Assembly: GCA_029242935.1 (NCBI GenBank)
Contig: JAQWSX010000053.1
Location: 1-42,243 of the forward strand
Length of the DNA: 42,243 nt
DNA from: Akkermansiaceae bacterium
GTDB taxonomy: Bacteria > Verrucomicrobiota > Verrucomicrobiia > Verrucomicrobiales > Akkermansiaceae
Direction: 5' to 3'
Made by a program: the position numbers and the translations under genes. Below the pieces are notes generated by a model. The model searched no databases. It had not been told where the DNA came from and saw only the letters and a list, made by a program, of their open reading frames with translations. Below, one piece after another: positions 34,101-42,243 of this stretch (its first letter is position 1; each line of letters starts with the position of its first letter).

Positions 34101-36624
34101 TGAATTTGTGGTCATTTCAGGGTTAAGTGGTTCTGGTAAATCCACTCTCGCCTTCGACGTCATCTTTGCTGAGGGCCAGCGCCGCTTTCTCGATTCCATG
34201 TCACCTTACGCGAGGCAGTTCGCTAGCCAACTCGAAAAGCCTGACCTAGACCTAATCACAGGGCTTCCGCCAACCGTAGCGATCGAGCAACGAATCTCGC
34301 GCGGCGGCGGAAAATCAACAGTTGGAACAGTCACTGAAGCCTACCACTTCCTCCGCTTACTTTATGCCAAGCTTGGTGTCCAGCATTGCCCTCAGTCCGG
34401 TGAGCCTGTCATATCGCAGACACCCGAAGCCATCGGCGATCAGTTGGGCAAGCTACTGAAGAAGGAGAAATCACTTCGACTCCTTTCACCCGTTTTGAAA
34501 GCCCGCAAAGGCTTCCACAAGGAATACGCCCTCGCTGCTGAAAAGGCCGGCTTCGAAGAAATGCTCATTGATGGCGAACTCATCAACACTAAAGACTTCC
34601 AACCACTCGCCCGCCACAAGGCTCACGATATCGATTTTGTTGTTGCTCAAGTCACAAGTAAGCAAGCCCTAAAGAGGACGTCTGAAGCGCTTTCCATCGC
34701 CCTCCAATACGGAAAGGGCACCTTCAGAGTCCTCACTAAAAAAGGTCATCTTCAAACCTTCTCAACCGTAAGGGTATCACCTGTCACAGGAGAATCATTT
34801 GAGGAACTTGATCCACATCACTTTTCATTCAACTCACCGAGAGGTTGGTGCCAAAACTGCCGGGGCTATGGCCACATCACTAATAGCCGATTTGACGCAA
34901 AAGGATTCAACTCTGAAGCAGAGGCAGAAATTCACGAAGAAAAACTTGCCGCGAAAGCTAACCCCGACGAGTTGCGTTCTTGTCCCGATTGCCACGGCAC
35001 GAGAATTCGGGAGAACTCACGTCACGTCTTCATCGAGGGCCAATCACTACCAGCCCTATCATTACTTAATGTCCAAGAAGCCAGCAAAACGATTAGTGCC
35101 TTCAAATTTGAAGGTCGTGATCTTGCTATCTCACGTGACATTCTTCCTGAAATTCTTCAGCGGCTTCAATTCCTCGACCACGTTGGACTGGGCTACCTTC
35201 AACTCGATCGGTCCGCCACCACCTTATCTGGCGGCGAGTCTCAGCGTATCCGCCTTGCGGCTCAACTTGGATCCAATTTACAGGGAGTCCTCTACATTCT
35301 AGATGAACCAACCATCGGACTTCATCCTCGTGATAATAATGCTCTCCTAGGAACTCTTCAAGCCCTCAAGAAAAAGGGGAACTCGCTTCTTCTTGTTGAG
35401 CACGATGAGGATACGATCAAGGCGGCAACCCATCTGATAGATCTTGGCCCTGGCGCAGGGGTTGAAGGCGGCGAAATCGTGGCCTCCCTGACAAGGGCTG
35501 AGCTAAACAAAAAAAACGCTCTTAAAAGACATTCACAATCACCAACGCTGCAGGCGATTGGAAATCCTCTCATTCATCCATCTCGAGGAAAGCGGAGAAA
35601 GATTCCCACAACTCGTGCTCAAAAAAGTTGGCTGAAATTGAAAGGTTGTAATCTCAACAACCTAAAGGGCGTCGACGTCCAAATTCCAATAGGGCGTCTC
35701 ACCGTTTTAACCGGGGTTTCTGGATCCGGAAAATCGTCACTCATGCGAGGGTGCTTAAGTCTCGCTTTCGAAAAAAAGTCCAAAGAAGCTCCATTCAAAT
35801 CTGCGACTGGCTTTGATGTTTTTAAATATCGCTACGAGGTAGATCAGTCTCCTATTGGAAAAACTTCACGTTCCTGTCCGGCGACTTATGTAAAGCTATT
35901 TGATCATATCCGCACCCTCTTTTCACAGCTTCCCGAATCACGTATGCGCGGCTATACCGCTTCCCGGTTTTCCTTCAATAACAAGGAAGGACAGTGCCCT
36001 GAGTGCAAAGGTAATGGCCGTATAAAACTAGAAATGGATTTTCTTCCAACGACTTGGATTGATTGTGAGAGCTGCATGGGGGATCGCTACAATCCAGCCA
36101 CCTTAGAAATTCGCTATAATGGTCTCACAATCGGCGATGTTCTTAACCTTAACATCAAAGCCGCTGCCGACTTCTTTTCTGCACATCCGAAGCTTCAGAA
36201 ACCACTTCAACTTCTATCCGAGACAGGGCTTAGTTACCTTACCCTTGGTCAACCTTCGCCCACCGTATCCGGGGGGGAAGCACAACGCCTCAAACTTGTG
36301 ACCCAGCTCACTAAAGGACGCCCAAAGATCACTGATTTAGGGCCGATTAATACAAATCTTTATCTTATTGAAGAGCCTACAATCGGCCTTCACCAACAGG
36401 ACGTTGCTCGCCTCACCGACGTGCTACATCGGCTCGTCGATGAAGGTCATACCGTCGTTGTGATTGAGCACCACATGGACTTAGCTGCAGAAGCCGACTA
36501 TATTATAGATCTCGGACCCGAAGCCGGGCCAAACGGTGGCACGATCGTTGCCCAAGGAACACCAGAACAAGTCTCGAAGGTCGACCGGTCGGTCACCGCA
36601 CCTTTTCTCGCGAATGCGCTCTAG
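31144..36624 (+). CDS. uvrA: Double-length excinuclease ABC subunit A (two fused UvrA units)
   Basis: The damage-recognition ATPase of nucleotide excision repair, here as a tandem fusion: residues 1-960 and 964-1826 are each a complete UvrA. All four ABC ATPase modules are present. Walker A: GPSGSGKS (41-48), GVSGSGKS (638-645), GLSGSGKS (993-1000), GVSGSGKS (1524-1531). Signatures: LSGGE at 489, 838, 1361 and VSGGE at 1708. Zinc-finger pairs such as [48 protein letters not shown] and [16 protein letters not shown] are all intact. The last Walker B reads LIEEPT (Glu1743) instead of LDEPT. Chlamydiae also have a fused UvrA of ~1800 residues, so this is a PVC trait. Start: GTG 31144 preferred over TTG 31111; neither has a Shine-Dalgarno. 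Confidence 0.93.
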   Translation: MPKKADLNSAENAIKIRGARQHNLKNLDLEIPIGKLTVITGPSGSGKSSLAFHTLYAEGQRRYVETFSPYVRQFFDRMDKPEVDRIDGIPPAIAIEQKNTIRTTRSTVGTLTEINDYLKLLYPRLAKGFHPETGEELRPDNPKSILEWVTSNHQDENILVLFPIPVPSDTTPDDLFPFLNSQGYLRIFLGHKVIRTDSAPSLKKLPREVLIIQDRLKVTTRNKSRLTESFEQALALGKGAAAISSAEGTIKTFTTSWAPLVKPTSSLFSFNSPLGACNNCRGFGKVIGIDLDQAIPNQLISLRNGAIKPFQGERGEDCQRDLLKSCKEAGINPNLRWNELDSEQQRWVKYGERSNKSPLSSLEQSEALWQENRWYGIQGFFDWLETKAYKMHVRVFLSRYRAYTECPDCQGTRLQPDALHFKILGKTLPELWQIPLDQLLFFFEGISTSHAPLDKTTDLVLHEITSRLNYLCEVGLGYLSLDRQARTLSGGEIARVNLTTCLGSALTQTLFVLDEPTVGLHHRDIHRLTKVMHNLRDKGNTLVVVEHDEAVMQQADQLIDMGPEAGENGGQITYQGPTKTNLKKKSLTLQYLSGQQSIPIPSKLRKPRASLSIEKASANNISNLSLDLPLGVFSCLTGVSGSGKSTLAHPIIYNNLARHFGLSIDNEPAPAKITGIDELRGVELIDQSPLSRTPRSTPAVLLGAFEHIRQLLSLTSSARADHLTPGYFSFNSGPGRCQRCSGNGFEKVEMQFLSDLYLTCSECNGTRFTRIAESYRYYEKSVVDFLRLTASEAMTFLEGIEGLTNKENLLLSKTRKALQPLVETGLGYLRLGQPLNTLSGGEAQRLKLCRLLTSTSGSVNTLLILDEPTTGLHFSDIEKLLTVFHRLVDVGYSLLVIEHQPDVIKNADHVIEIGPEAGLNGGQIIFEGSPKQLAKKKTHTGLAISAPIKPEKKQASNHRSIAKAEISIHGLRHHNLKNIDATIPHNEFVVISGLSGSGKSTLAFDVIFAEGQRRFLDSMSPYARQFASQLEKPDLDLITGLPPTVAIEQRISRGGGKSTVGTVTEAYHFLRLLYAKLGVQHCPQSGEPVISQTPEAIGDQLGKLLKKEKSLRLLSPVLKARKGFHKEYALAAEKAGFEEMLIDGELINTKDFQPLARHKAHDIDFVVAQVTSKQALKRTSEALSIALQYGKGTFRVLTKKGHLQTFSTVRVSPVTGESFEELDPHHFSFNSPRGWCQNCRGYGHITNSRFDAKGFNSEAEAEIHEEKLAAKANPDELRSCPDCHGTRIRENSRHVFIEGQSLPALSLLNVQEASKTISAFKFEGRDLAISRDILPEILQRLQFLDHVGLGYLQLDRSATTLSGGESQRIRLAAQLGSNLQGVLYILDEPTIGLHPRDNNALLGTLQALKKKGNSLLLVEHDEDTIKAATHLIDLGPGAGVEGGEIVASLTRAELNKKNALKRHSQSPTLQAIGNPLIHPSRGKRRKIPTTRAQKSWLKLKGCNLNNLKGVDVQIPIGRLTVLTGVSGSGKSSLMRGCLSLAFEKKSKEAPFKSATGFDVFKYRYEVDQSPIGKTSRSCPATYVKLFDHIRTLFSQLPESRMRGYTASRFSFNNKEGQCPECKGNGRIKLEMDFLPTTWIDCESCMGDRYNPATLEIRYNGLTIGDVLNLNIKAAADFFSAHPKLQKPLQLLSETGLSYLTLGQPSPTVSGGEAQRLKLVTQLTKGRPKITDLGPINTNLYLIEEPTIGLHQQDVARLTDVLHRLVDEGHTVVVIEHHMDLAAEADYIIDLGPEAGPNGGTIVAQGTPEQVSKVDRSVTAPFLANAL

Positions 36625-37496
36625 TCGACAACTTCGTATGCATCCTTGTCGTTGAAATTGATAAAGATGCGATCCTTTTTCTCCTGCTTTTTATAGCCCA
36701 GCTTACCCTTCAACTTTATTGTTTTACCGATCAGCTCCTTGAGAATCTCCTCGGTGACCTCTACCTCCTTCAGCTTCTTAATATCTCCGCTTCCAATAAA
36801 CTCATGACTTTCCCCTTCAAAAACAAGATATAGATTTTGCTCATCAGCAGATACCCTTACATTCTTCACCTTGCCCTTGAAACTCGCTCGTGTGTTTCTC
36901 AGAGCTATCAATTGCTTTGCATCAGCCGTGGTGTAGACATCTTTTTTAGGGAGTAAATCCACTGGGTCGATCGTAGTAATCTCAAAGATTCCTTCAATCT
37001 GGATTTTCTCTTCCGAGACCATCCACCCGATGACTTTGACAATCTGGCCGGACAAATGAGAAGCGGATCCTCTCACTAGTTGCCCACTCATTCCCGCTGG
37101 CTCTTCGAACTCTAGAACACCGTCCTCATTGCCGGTTTCCACCTTCCCTTGAAGCCTCACCCACTTCCCTATATTGTCAGAAAAATCGCTACGATTTTCT
37201 AAAGAAAGCTCTACCATCTCGGTTTCTCGATCCGGCCGCTCGGTGGTCTTTTCCTTTTTGCGAGGCTTAGGTCGGGGCTTCAGCTTGGGTGCCTCGATCT
37301 TCTTCTCTCCCGTATTCATTTCCTCTTCGCTCCCGCCTATTATCGAGCCAACAAAGATGCCGCCTCCAATCAAAAGCAACAGGATTCCAATTAGAATTAG
37401 GGAGTTTTTGTGACCTCCAGGAGGGGATGCAAGAGACCCAACTGGAAGATGTGGCTCCGAATTAGTGGCGGGCGGTATTTGCTGACCGTCTTTCAT
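36621..37496 (-). CDS. Membrane-anchored protein with OB-like domains
   Basis: 291 residues. Short cytoplasmic head (1-30), one membrane helix (about 31-54, SLILIGILLLLIGGGIFVGS), a Lys/Pro-rich linker (KPRPKPRKKEKTTERPDRE), then two beta-rich modules of about 70-90 residues: IGKWVRLQGKVETGNEDGVL and ARASFKGKV-like NTRASFKGKVKNVRVSADEQ, each with the GK-V/I-x-G pattern of OB-fold nucleic-acid-binding or tRNA-anticodon-like domains. The final TIKLKGKLGYKKQEKKDRIF repeats it. The stop codon shares the palindrome CTAG with the uvrA stop on the other strand. Family not recognised; OB assignment is by eye. Confidence 0.7.
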   Translation of the reverse strand: MKDGQQIPPATNSEPHLPVGSLASPPGGHKNSLILIGILLLLIGGGIFVGSIIGGSEEEMNTGEKKIEAPKLKPRPKPRKKEKTTERPDRETEMVELSLENRSDFSDNIGKWVRLQGKVETGNEDGVLEFEEPAGMSGQLVRGSASHLSGQIVKVIGWMVSEEKIQIEGIFEITTIDPVDLLPKKDVYTTADAKQLIALRNTRASFKGKVKNVRVSADEQNLYLVFEGESHEFIGSGDIKKLKEVEVTEEILKELIGKTIKLKGKLGYKKQEKKDRIFINFNDKDAYEVVD

Positions 37497-37601
37497 GCTT
37501 CTGATCTAACGACCGGAAGTCCAAAATACCAGTTTCGTTTTACCTCTAGTCTTGGCCCATTCCTAATTGCAATGGTCGCAGTAATCCCCGACCCTCGTCT
37601 C

Positions 37602-39059
37602 ATGCTCCGTCTTCTTCTGCCAATCTTTGTTAGCACAGTGCTGGCTTCTGAAAAACCCAACATCATCGTCATCCTCGCCGACGACCATCGTTACGATTTT
37701 CTCTCCTGCCACCCTGAAGCTCCAGATTTTCTCGAAACTCCCAGCTTAGATCGAATGGCTAAAGAAGGTGCACATCTGAAAAACGCCTTTGTAACCACCT
37801 CGCTCTGCTCCCCAAGCCGTGCCTCTATTCTAACTGGACAATACATGCACCCTCATCGCGTTATTGATAATCAGCGCTCCGTTCCTGAAGGGACCCGCTT
37901 CTATCCAGAATACCTCCAAACATCAGGCTATCGTACTGCCATGATCGGCAAGTGGCATATGGGCCACGACAATGATGGACCTCGCAAAGGCTTCCACCAC
38001 TGGGTCTCTTTCCAAGGACAAGGCTCCTACTTTGATCAAACCCTTAATATCAACGGAGAGCGTCATGAACAAAAGGGCTACACTGCCGATCGCCTCACTG
38101 ATCAGGCGATCGCGTGGCTCAAAAGCGACCGCGGTGATAAAGAGGTACCCTTTCTGATGCTCCTTGCCTTTAAGTCCGTCCACTACCCTTTCCAACCCGC
38201 GAAGCGCCACCATGGAAAATATCAGGGGAAAAAAATCGATTACCCCGAAACAATGGCGAATTCTGAAGAAAACTACGCCACCCAGTCACGCTGGATCCGC
38301 GAAAGACGCTATGGCATTCACGGGGTCGACCACATGGAAACTGGAGCCTTCGATAAGGACCCTGTCCCTTCTTTCGATGATCTTTATTGGAGATTTTGCG
38401 AAACCGTTCACGGACTCGATGAAAACGTAGGCCGTATTCTCAACCATCTCGACGAATCTGGTCTCTCTAAAAATACCATTGTCCTATACCTAGGTGACAA
38501 TGGATTCCACCTTGGTGAACATGGATTTTACGACAAACGCGATGCCTTCGAACACTCGATCCGCGTCCCCCTTCTGGCCTATGCCCCCGGACGAATCGAA
38601 GCTGGCACTAAAATAGAAGAGATAATACTCAACATCGATCTCGCTCCAACACTTTTGGAATTTGCCGGAATTAAAAAACCAAGCAACACCCCACTCTTCG
38701 ACGGACTTTCCTTCAAACACCTTCTCGATGGAAGCGGATCCGACAAACCGTGGAGAGATCATCTTCTTTATGAATATCACTGGGAGTGGAATTTCCCAGC
38801 TACTCCCACGCTCTTCGCTATCAGAACCGACCGCTACAAATTTATCTACTACCACGGTCTTTGGGATAAGAATGGCCTTTATGATTTAAAAACTGATCCT
38901 CAAGAACGTCATAATCTCATCGACGTTCCTGCCTTCGCCAAAAGAAAAGAAGCTCTTAAGAAACAGCTCTTCTCCGAGCTTCAAGCTTCAGGAGCTTTAG
39001 AAGTCCCTATCCGCCCCCCAAAAGGAGAACCACTCCACGACCGTAAGCTGCGACGTTAA
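37602..39059 (+). CDS. Formylglycine-dependent sulfatase
   Basis: A secreted sulfate-ester hydrolase, 485 residues from the ATG at 37602, which gives the signal peptide MLRLLLPIFVSTVLAS. The longer frame upstream overlaps the divergent gene at 36621-37496. Type I sulfatase motifs: PNIIVILADDHR with the metal-ligand Asp27-Asp28, the CxPxR site LCSPSRASILTG (Cys69 is converted to formylglycine by a maturase not encoded here), IGKWHMGHDNDGPRKGFHHW, and the second metal/substrate site YLGDNGFHLGEHGFYDKRD. The C-terminal subdomain has RTDRYKFIYY and DLKTDPQERHNL. Closest in style to the N-acetylglucosamine-6-sulfatase-like group. Substrate is a sulfated glycan, not predictable further. Confidence 0.93.
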   Translation: MLRLLLPIFVSTVLASEKPNIIVILADDHRYDFLSCHPEAPDFLETPSLDRMAKEGAHLKNAFVTTSLCSPSRASILTGQYMHPHRVIDNQRSVPEGTRFYPEYLQTSGYRTAMIGKWHMGHDNDGPRKGFHHWVSFQGQGSYFDQTLNINGERHEQKGYTADRLTDQAIAWLKSDRGDKEVPFLMLLAFKSVHYPFQPAKRHHGKYQGKKIDYPETMANSEENYATQSRWIRERRYGIHGVDHMETGAFDKDPVPSFDDLYWRFCETVHGLDENVGRILNHLDESGLSKNTIVLYLGDNGFHLGEHGFYDKRDAFEHSIRVPLLAYAPGRIEAGTKIEEIILNIDLAPTLLEFAGIKKPSNTPLFDGLSFKHLLDGSGSDKPWRDHLLYEYHWEWNFPATPTLFAIRTDRYKFIYYHGLWDKNGLYDLKTDPQERHNLIDVPAFAKRKEALKKQLFSELQASGALEVPIRPPKGEPLHDRKLRR

Positions 39060-39146
39060 AAGCCCAAGTGTCGACCCTTCAAAGACACGGCTTAAAGCTT
39101 ATCTCAAAAGGAGATGATTCGAATAAATGGCTAAAAATTATGGCCT

Positions 39147-39182
39147 AAAAAACCCCGATCAGCTCTCGCAGATCGGGGTTTT
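39147..39182. terminator. Bidirectional terminator between sulfatase and rpoC
   Basis: AAAACCCCGATC (39149-39160) and GATCGGGGTTTT (39171-39182) form a perfect 12-bp stem with the loop AGCTCTCGCA. On the minus strand the stem ends in six T residues (24 bases after the rpoC stop); on the plus strand in four T residues and then GAATTTTT. Confidence 0.92.
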
Positions 39183-39206
39183 GAATTTTTAGACTCTACT
39201 CAGAGA

Positions 39207-42200
39207 TTATTCGCCGGCGGCTTCCACTTTGGGAGCCTCACCTTCAGGCAGAGCTTCACCGTCTTCGCCCTCGGGCTTTTCGACAACTGGCTCTGGCTCT
39301 TCAACGGTCATCTCAAAATCTGAATTCTTGTGGATCGGAAAGCCGGTTCCAGCAGGAATAAGATGTCCAAGAATCACGTTCTCTTTAAAGCCGCGGAGAG
39401 TGTCCACCTTTCCAAGAGTTGCAGCGTCGGTTAAGACACGGGTAGTATCCTGGAAAGAGGCTGCAGAGATGAAGGATTCGGTCTCAATTGAGGCCTTGGT
39501 AATCCCGAGAAGAACAGGCTCAGCTTCGGCAGGTTTACCACCTTCAGCTGCGACACGTTTATTTTCGGCATTAAAGGTTGTCTTCTCAATCTGGTCACCC
39601 CAAAGGAACTCTGTGTCCCCTGGCTCGGAGATCTTCACCTTGCGAAGCATCTGACGAATGATGATCTCAATGTGCTTGTCATTAATCTCAACACCCTGAG
39701 AGCGATAAACCGTCTGGACCTCGTTATTGAGGTGCTCTTGCAGAGCCTGGGGGCCGCAAGCCTCAAGGAGATCTTCGGGAGCCACAGGACCTTCGGTAAT
39801 TTGATCGCCACGAACAACCATGTCACCTTCACCAACGATCATGTGCTTGCCCATTGGGACAAGATGATCGGCGGTTTCACCGGACTCAGTGTGAGTAACA
39901 ATAACCTTACGCTTGCCGCGAACGGTGCCTCCAAAGGAGATCTCACCATCAAGCTTCGCAATCACGCAGGCGTCTTTCGGACGACGAGCTTCGAAAAGTT
40001 CCGCAACTCGTGGTAGACCACCAGTAATGTCACCAGTCTTAGCAATTTTACGTGGGGTTCGAGCGAGTTGCACACCCCCCTGAATCTTGGCGCCTTCTTT
40101 GACAGAAAGGTGAGCTCCAACCGGGATAGAGTAACTGCTGAGAACATCCTTGCTCTTTGGATCAACGATCACGATCTGCGGGTGCAAATCTTCCTTGTGC
40201 TCGGTCACGGTCAAACCTTTCTTGCCGGTAGCCTTGTCGGTCTCGGACTGAATAGTAATCCCCGTGATCATGTCGCGGAATTCAATCTTACCGCCAGACT
40301 CAGCAATAATGGGGACTGAGTGAGGGTCCCAAGTCAAAATTGACTGGTTCTTCTTCACGTCTCCGCCGTCAGCAACCGAAATCACCGATCCAATGACAAC
40401 ATTGTAGGACTCAAGTTCAAGGCCATCCTTATCACGAACGGAAAGTGAACCGTTCTTGTTGAGGACCACGAAGTTACCATCAACATCTTCCACGGTGCGT
40501 AGATCCTTATAGTAGGCAACGCCCTTGTTCTTGGCTTTGACTTCAGGTTGCTTGGTGGCACCAAGCGCAACACCACCGGAGTGGAAGGTTCGCATGGTGA
40601 GCTGAGTTCCCGGCTCACCAATAGACTGAGCAGCAATAATACCGACAGCTTCACCAATCTTCCCAAGCTTACCGGTAGCAAGATTGAGACCGTAACAAGA
40701 CTGACAACATCCACGCTCCGACTCACAAGTGAGCGGACTCCGAATCTTAAGGCGCTCATGACCAACATTCTCAACTGCAATTGAGGTTGTCTCGTCCATG
40801 AGACTCCCTTTCTTGACGATGATGTCTCCGGAAACAGGGTCCTTGATAGTTTCGCAAGAAGTCCGGCCATAAATGCGGGACTGGAGAGACGCGGCTTCTT
40901 CGTCACCCGAATAAATCGCATGAACGGTAATCCCCTTCTCGGTTCCACAGTCTGGCTCGGTAATAATGACATCTTGGGAGACGTCAACCAACTTACGGGT
41001 CATGTATCCAGAGTCAGCTGTCTTGAGTGCAGTATCGGCAAGACCTTTACGAGCACCGTGGGTAGAGATGAAATACTCAAGCACGGAGAGCCCTTCGCGG
41101 AAGTTTGAGGTGATCGGACGCTCAATGATTTCACCGGACGGCTTAGCCATCAGTCCACGCATACCCGAGAGCTGCTTAATCTGGTTCTTATTACCCCGAG
41201 CACCGGAGTCGACCATCATGAAGAGTGGGTTTGCCTTTTCTTTACCCTCGTTGAACTCGAGCTTACGATACAGCGCGTTGGCAATATTGTCACCCGCACG
41301 GGTCCAAATATCGACCACCTTCTGGTAGCGCTCGCCATTCGTAATGACACCATTACGATACTGCTTATTGACGGTCTCAACATCGGCGTATGCTGTCTTG
41401 AGCTCGGCTGGCTTCTCCTCTGGAATAACCATGTCGACGATACCAATCGAGCAACCGGAACGAGTTGCTTCCTTGAATCCGAGTTCTTTGAGCTGGTCCA
41501 TGGTTTGCACCGTAGCCTTGCCTCCCGCAACTTGGTAACAACGCCAAATGATGTCTCCAATCTGAGACTTACCTACGTTGTTGTTGAAGAACCCAACGCC
41601 ATCAGGCCAGATCTCGTTGAAGCGAACACGACCTGGAGTCGTTTCGATGATCGAGCTTTCCTTGTCACCAAAGACAGAATCTTTGCCATGATCTGGGTTA
41701 CGTAGGCGAATATACTGGTGATAGTCCAATTTCCGATTGGCAATCGCAAATTCAACCTCAGTCGTATTTTCGAAGAGTGGTAAATGACCCTGCTTCTCAA
41801 TTTCCTTCGGAGTACGAACCTTTGCCCAAGTGAGGTAGTAGGTTCCCAAAATAATATCCTGAGAAGGAGTGATTACAGGACGTCCGGATGCAGGAGAGAA
41901 GATGTTGTTAGTCGCAAGCATCAGTTGGCGAGTCTCCATCTGGGCCTCAACTGAAAGTGGCACGTGAACCGCCATCTGGTCACCATCGAAGTCAGCATTG
42001 TAAGCACCACAAGTAAGTGGGTGCAAACGAATCGCAGATCCCTCAATAAGAACGGGCTCAAAAGCCTGAATCGAGAGACGGTGAAGAGTCGGAGCACGGT
42101 TAAGCATAACCGGGTGCCCTTTCGTCACCTCAGCAAGGATATCCCAAACTTCGGTGGTTTTGCGGTCGATCATTTTCTTAGCCGAACGAACAGTGTGGCA

Positions 42201-42243
42201 GTAGCCAAGTTCTTTCAGACGGCGGATGATGAAAGGCTCGAAA
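39207..42243 (-). CDS. rpoC: RNA polymerase subunit beta' (C-terminal part; N-terminus beyond the window)
   Basis: Catalytic subunit of RNA polymerase, about 1011 residues, open to position 42243. The visible part begins [18 protein letters not shown], equivalent to about residue 395 of E. coli beta'. The Mg-binding active-centre [16 protein letters not shown] lies near 41960-42005. The second zinc site ([24 protein letters not shown]) is near 40690-40960, followed by the bridge-helix/trigger-loop region with [16 protein letters not shown]. The C-terminus ends in an acidic tail ([20 protein letters not shown]) not found in E. coli. Downstream there is a perfect terminator; rpoB would be expected upstream, beyond the window. 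ATG codons inside the visible part are not starts. Confidence 0.97.
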   Translation of the reverse strand, partial: FEPFIIRRLKELGYCHTVRSAKKMIDRKTTEVWDILAEVTKGHPVMLNRAPTLHRLSIQAFEPVLIEGSAIRLHPLTCGAYNADFDGDQMAVHVPLSVEAQMETRQLMLATNNIFSPASGRPVITPSQDIILGTYYLTWAKVRTPKEIEKQGHLPLFENTTEVEFAIANRKLDYHQYIRLRNPDHGKDSVFGDKESSIIETTPGRVRFNEIWPDGVGFFNNNVGKSQIGDIIWRCYQVAGGKATVQTMDQLKELGFKEATRSGCSIGIVDMVIPEEKPAELKTAYADVETVNKQYRNGVITNGERYQKVVDIWTRAGDNIANALYRKLEFNEGKEKANPLFMMVDSGARGNKNQIKQLSGMRGLMAKPSGEIIERPITSNFREGLSVLEYFISTHGARKGLADTALKTADSGYMTRKLVDVSQDVIITEPDCGTEKGITVHAIYSGDEEAASLQSRIYGRTSCETIKDPVSGDIIVKKGSLMDETTSIAVENVGHERLKIRSPLTCESERGCCQSCYGLNLATGKLGKIGEAVGIIAAQSIGEPGTQLTMRTFHSGGVALGATKQPEVKAKNKGVAYYKDLRTVEDVDGNFVVLNKNGSLSVRDKDGLELESYNVVIGSVISVADGGDVKKNQSILTWDPHSVPIIAESGGKIEFRDMITGITIQSETDKATGKKGLTVTEHKEDLHPQIVIVDPKSKDVLSSYSIPVGAHLSVKEGAKIQGGVQLARTPRKIAKTGDITGGLPRVAELFEARRPKDACVIAKLDGEISFGGTVRGKRKVIVTHTESGETADHLVPMGKHMIVGEGDMVVRGDQITEGPVAPEDLLEACGPQALQEHLNNEVQTVYRSQGVEINDKHIEIIIRQMLRKVKISEPGDTEFLWGDQIEKTTFNAENKRVAAEGGKPAEAEPVLLGITKASIETESFISAASFQDTTRVLTDAATLGKVDTLRGFKENVILGHLIPAGTGFPIHKNSDFEMTVEEPEPVVEKPEGEDGEALPEGEAPKVEAAGE

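Noticed and set aside
37410-37601. Upstream extension of the sulfatase frame
   Set aside because: It overlaps the divergent gene at 36621-37496 and places 64 polar residues before the signal peptide; the ATG at 37602 is the better start.
1-42243. CRISPR arrays, insertion sequences, prophage or integron features, tRNA and rRNA genes
   Set aside because: None seen: no repeat-spacer pattern, transposase or integrase motif, cloverleaf or rRNA segment recognised in any gap.

Overview
The window looks like a chromosomal core region of a member of the Verrucomicrobiota, probably the Verrucomicrobiales or a close relative. The evidence is a planctomycete-type cytochrome/DUF1549/DUF1553 protein paired with a DUF1501 protein, a formylglycine sulfatase, an Amuc_1098-like secretin with an N-terminal TPR region, a TIGR04073-like (exosortase-associated) small protein, an SHD1-type secreted protein, a double-length UvrA as found in the PVC superphylum, and a Ser/Thr kinase with lectin-like domains. 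No tRNA, rRNA, CRISPR array, insertion sequence or phage gene was seen. Most genes start without an obvious Shine-Dalgarno sequence.

Layout. 1-2815 (minus): a tight four-gene run, D-Ala-D-Ala carboxypeptidase, phosphofructokinase, Lrp/AsnC regulator, class I aminotransferase (cut by the window edge). 3161-4896: a TIGR04073-like secreted protein (plus), a bidirectional terminator, a 60-codon small gene (minus) and an SHD1-type secreted protein (plus). 4880-6624 (minus): an RRM protein with an Arg/Asn-repeat head, a strong terminator, then miaA. 7102-10715 (plus): penicillin-binding protein 2, a DUF6941-like protein preceded by two mutually exclusive hairpins, and a short-chain dehydrogenase. 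10904-13473 (minus): TPR protein, branched-chain aminotransferase, beta-propeller protein. 13556-15912 (plus): PolX and LipB with an ATGA overlap. 15930-21583 (minus): secretin, AsmA-like membrane protein and P-loop ATPase, a likely three-gene unit and the most interesting system here. 22091-26547 (plus): cytochrome/DUF1553 and DUF1501 pair. 26614-27069 (minus): two very small lipoproteins. 27309-36624 (plus): aspartate-semialdehyde dehydrogenase, kinase with two lectin-like domains, and a four-ATPase-domain UvrA. 36621-37496 (minus): membrane-anchored protein. 37602-39059 (plus): sulfatase. 39207-42243 (minus): C-terminal ~72% of RNA polymerase beta'.

Functionally this is a mix of housekeeping (rpoC, uvrA, polX, miaA, pfkA, asd, ilvE, lipB, cell-wall enzymes) and PVC-specific envelope or degradation genes. 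The secretin is not next to pilMNOP-type genes. It heads an operon with a single-pass AsmA-like protein and an ATPase that is not a PilB/GspE type, which suggests a lineage-specific envelope machine or secretin-assembly module. That role is inference; the gene order and domains are read from the sequence.
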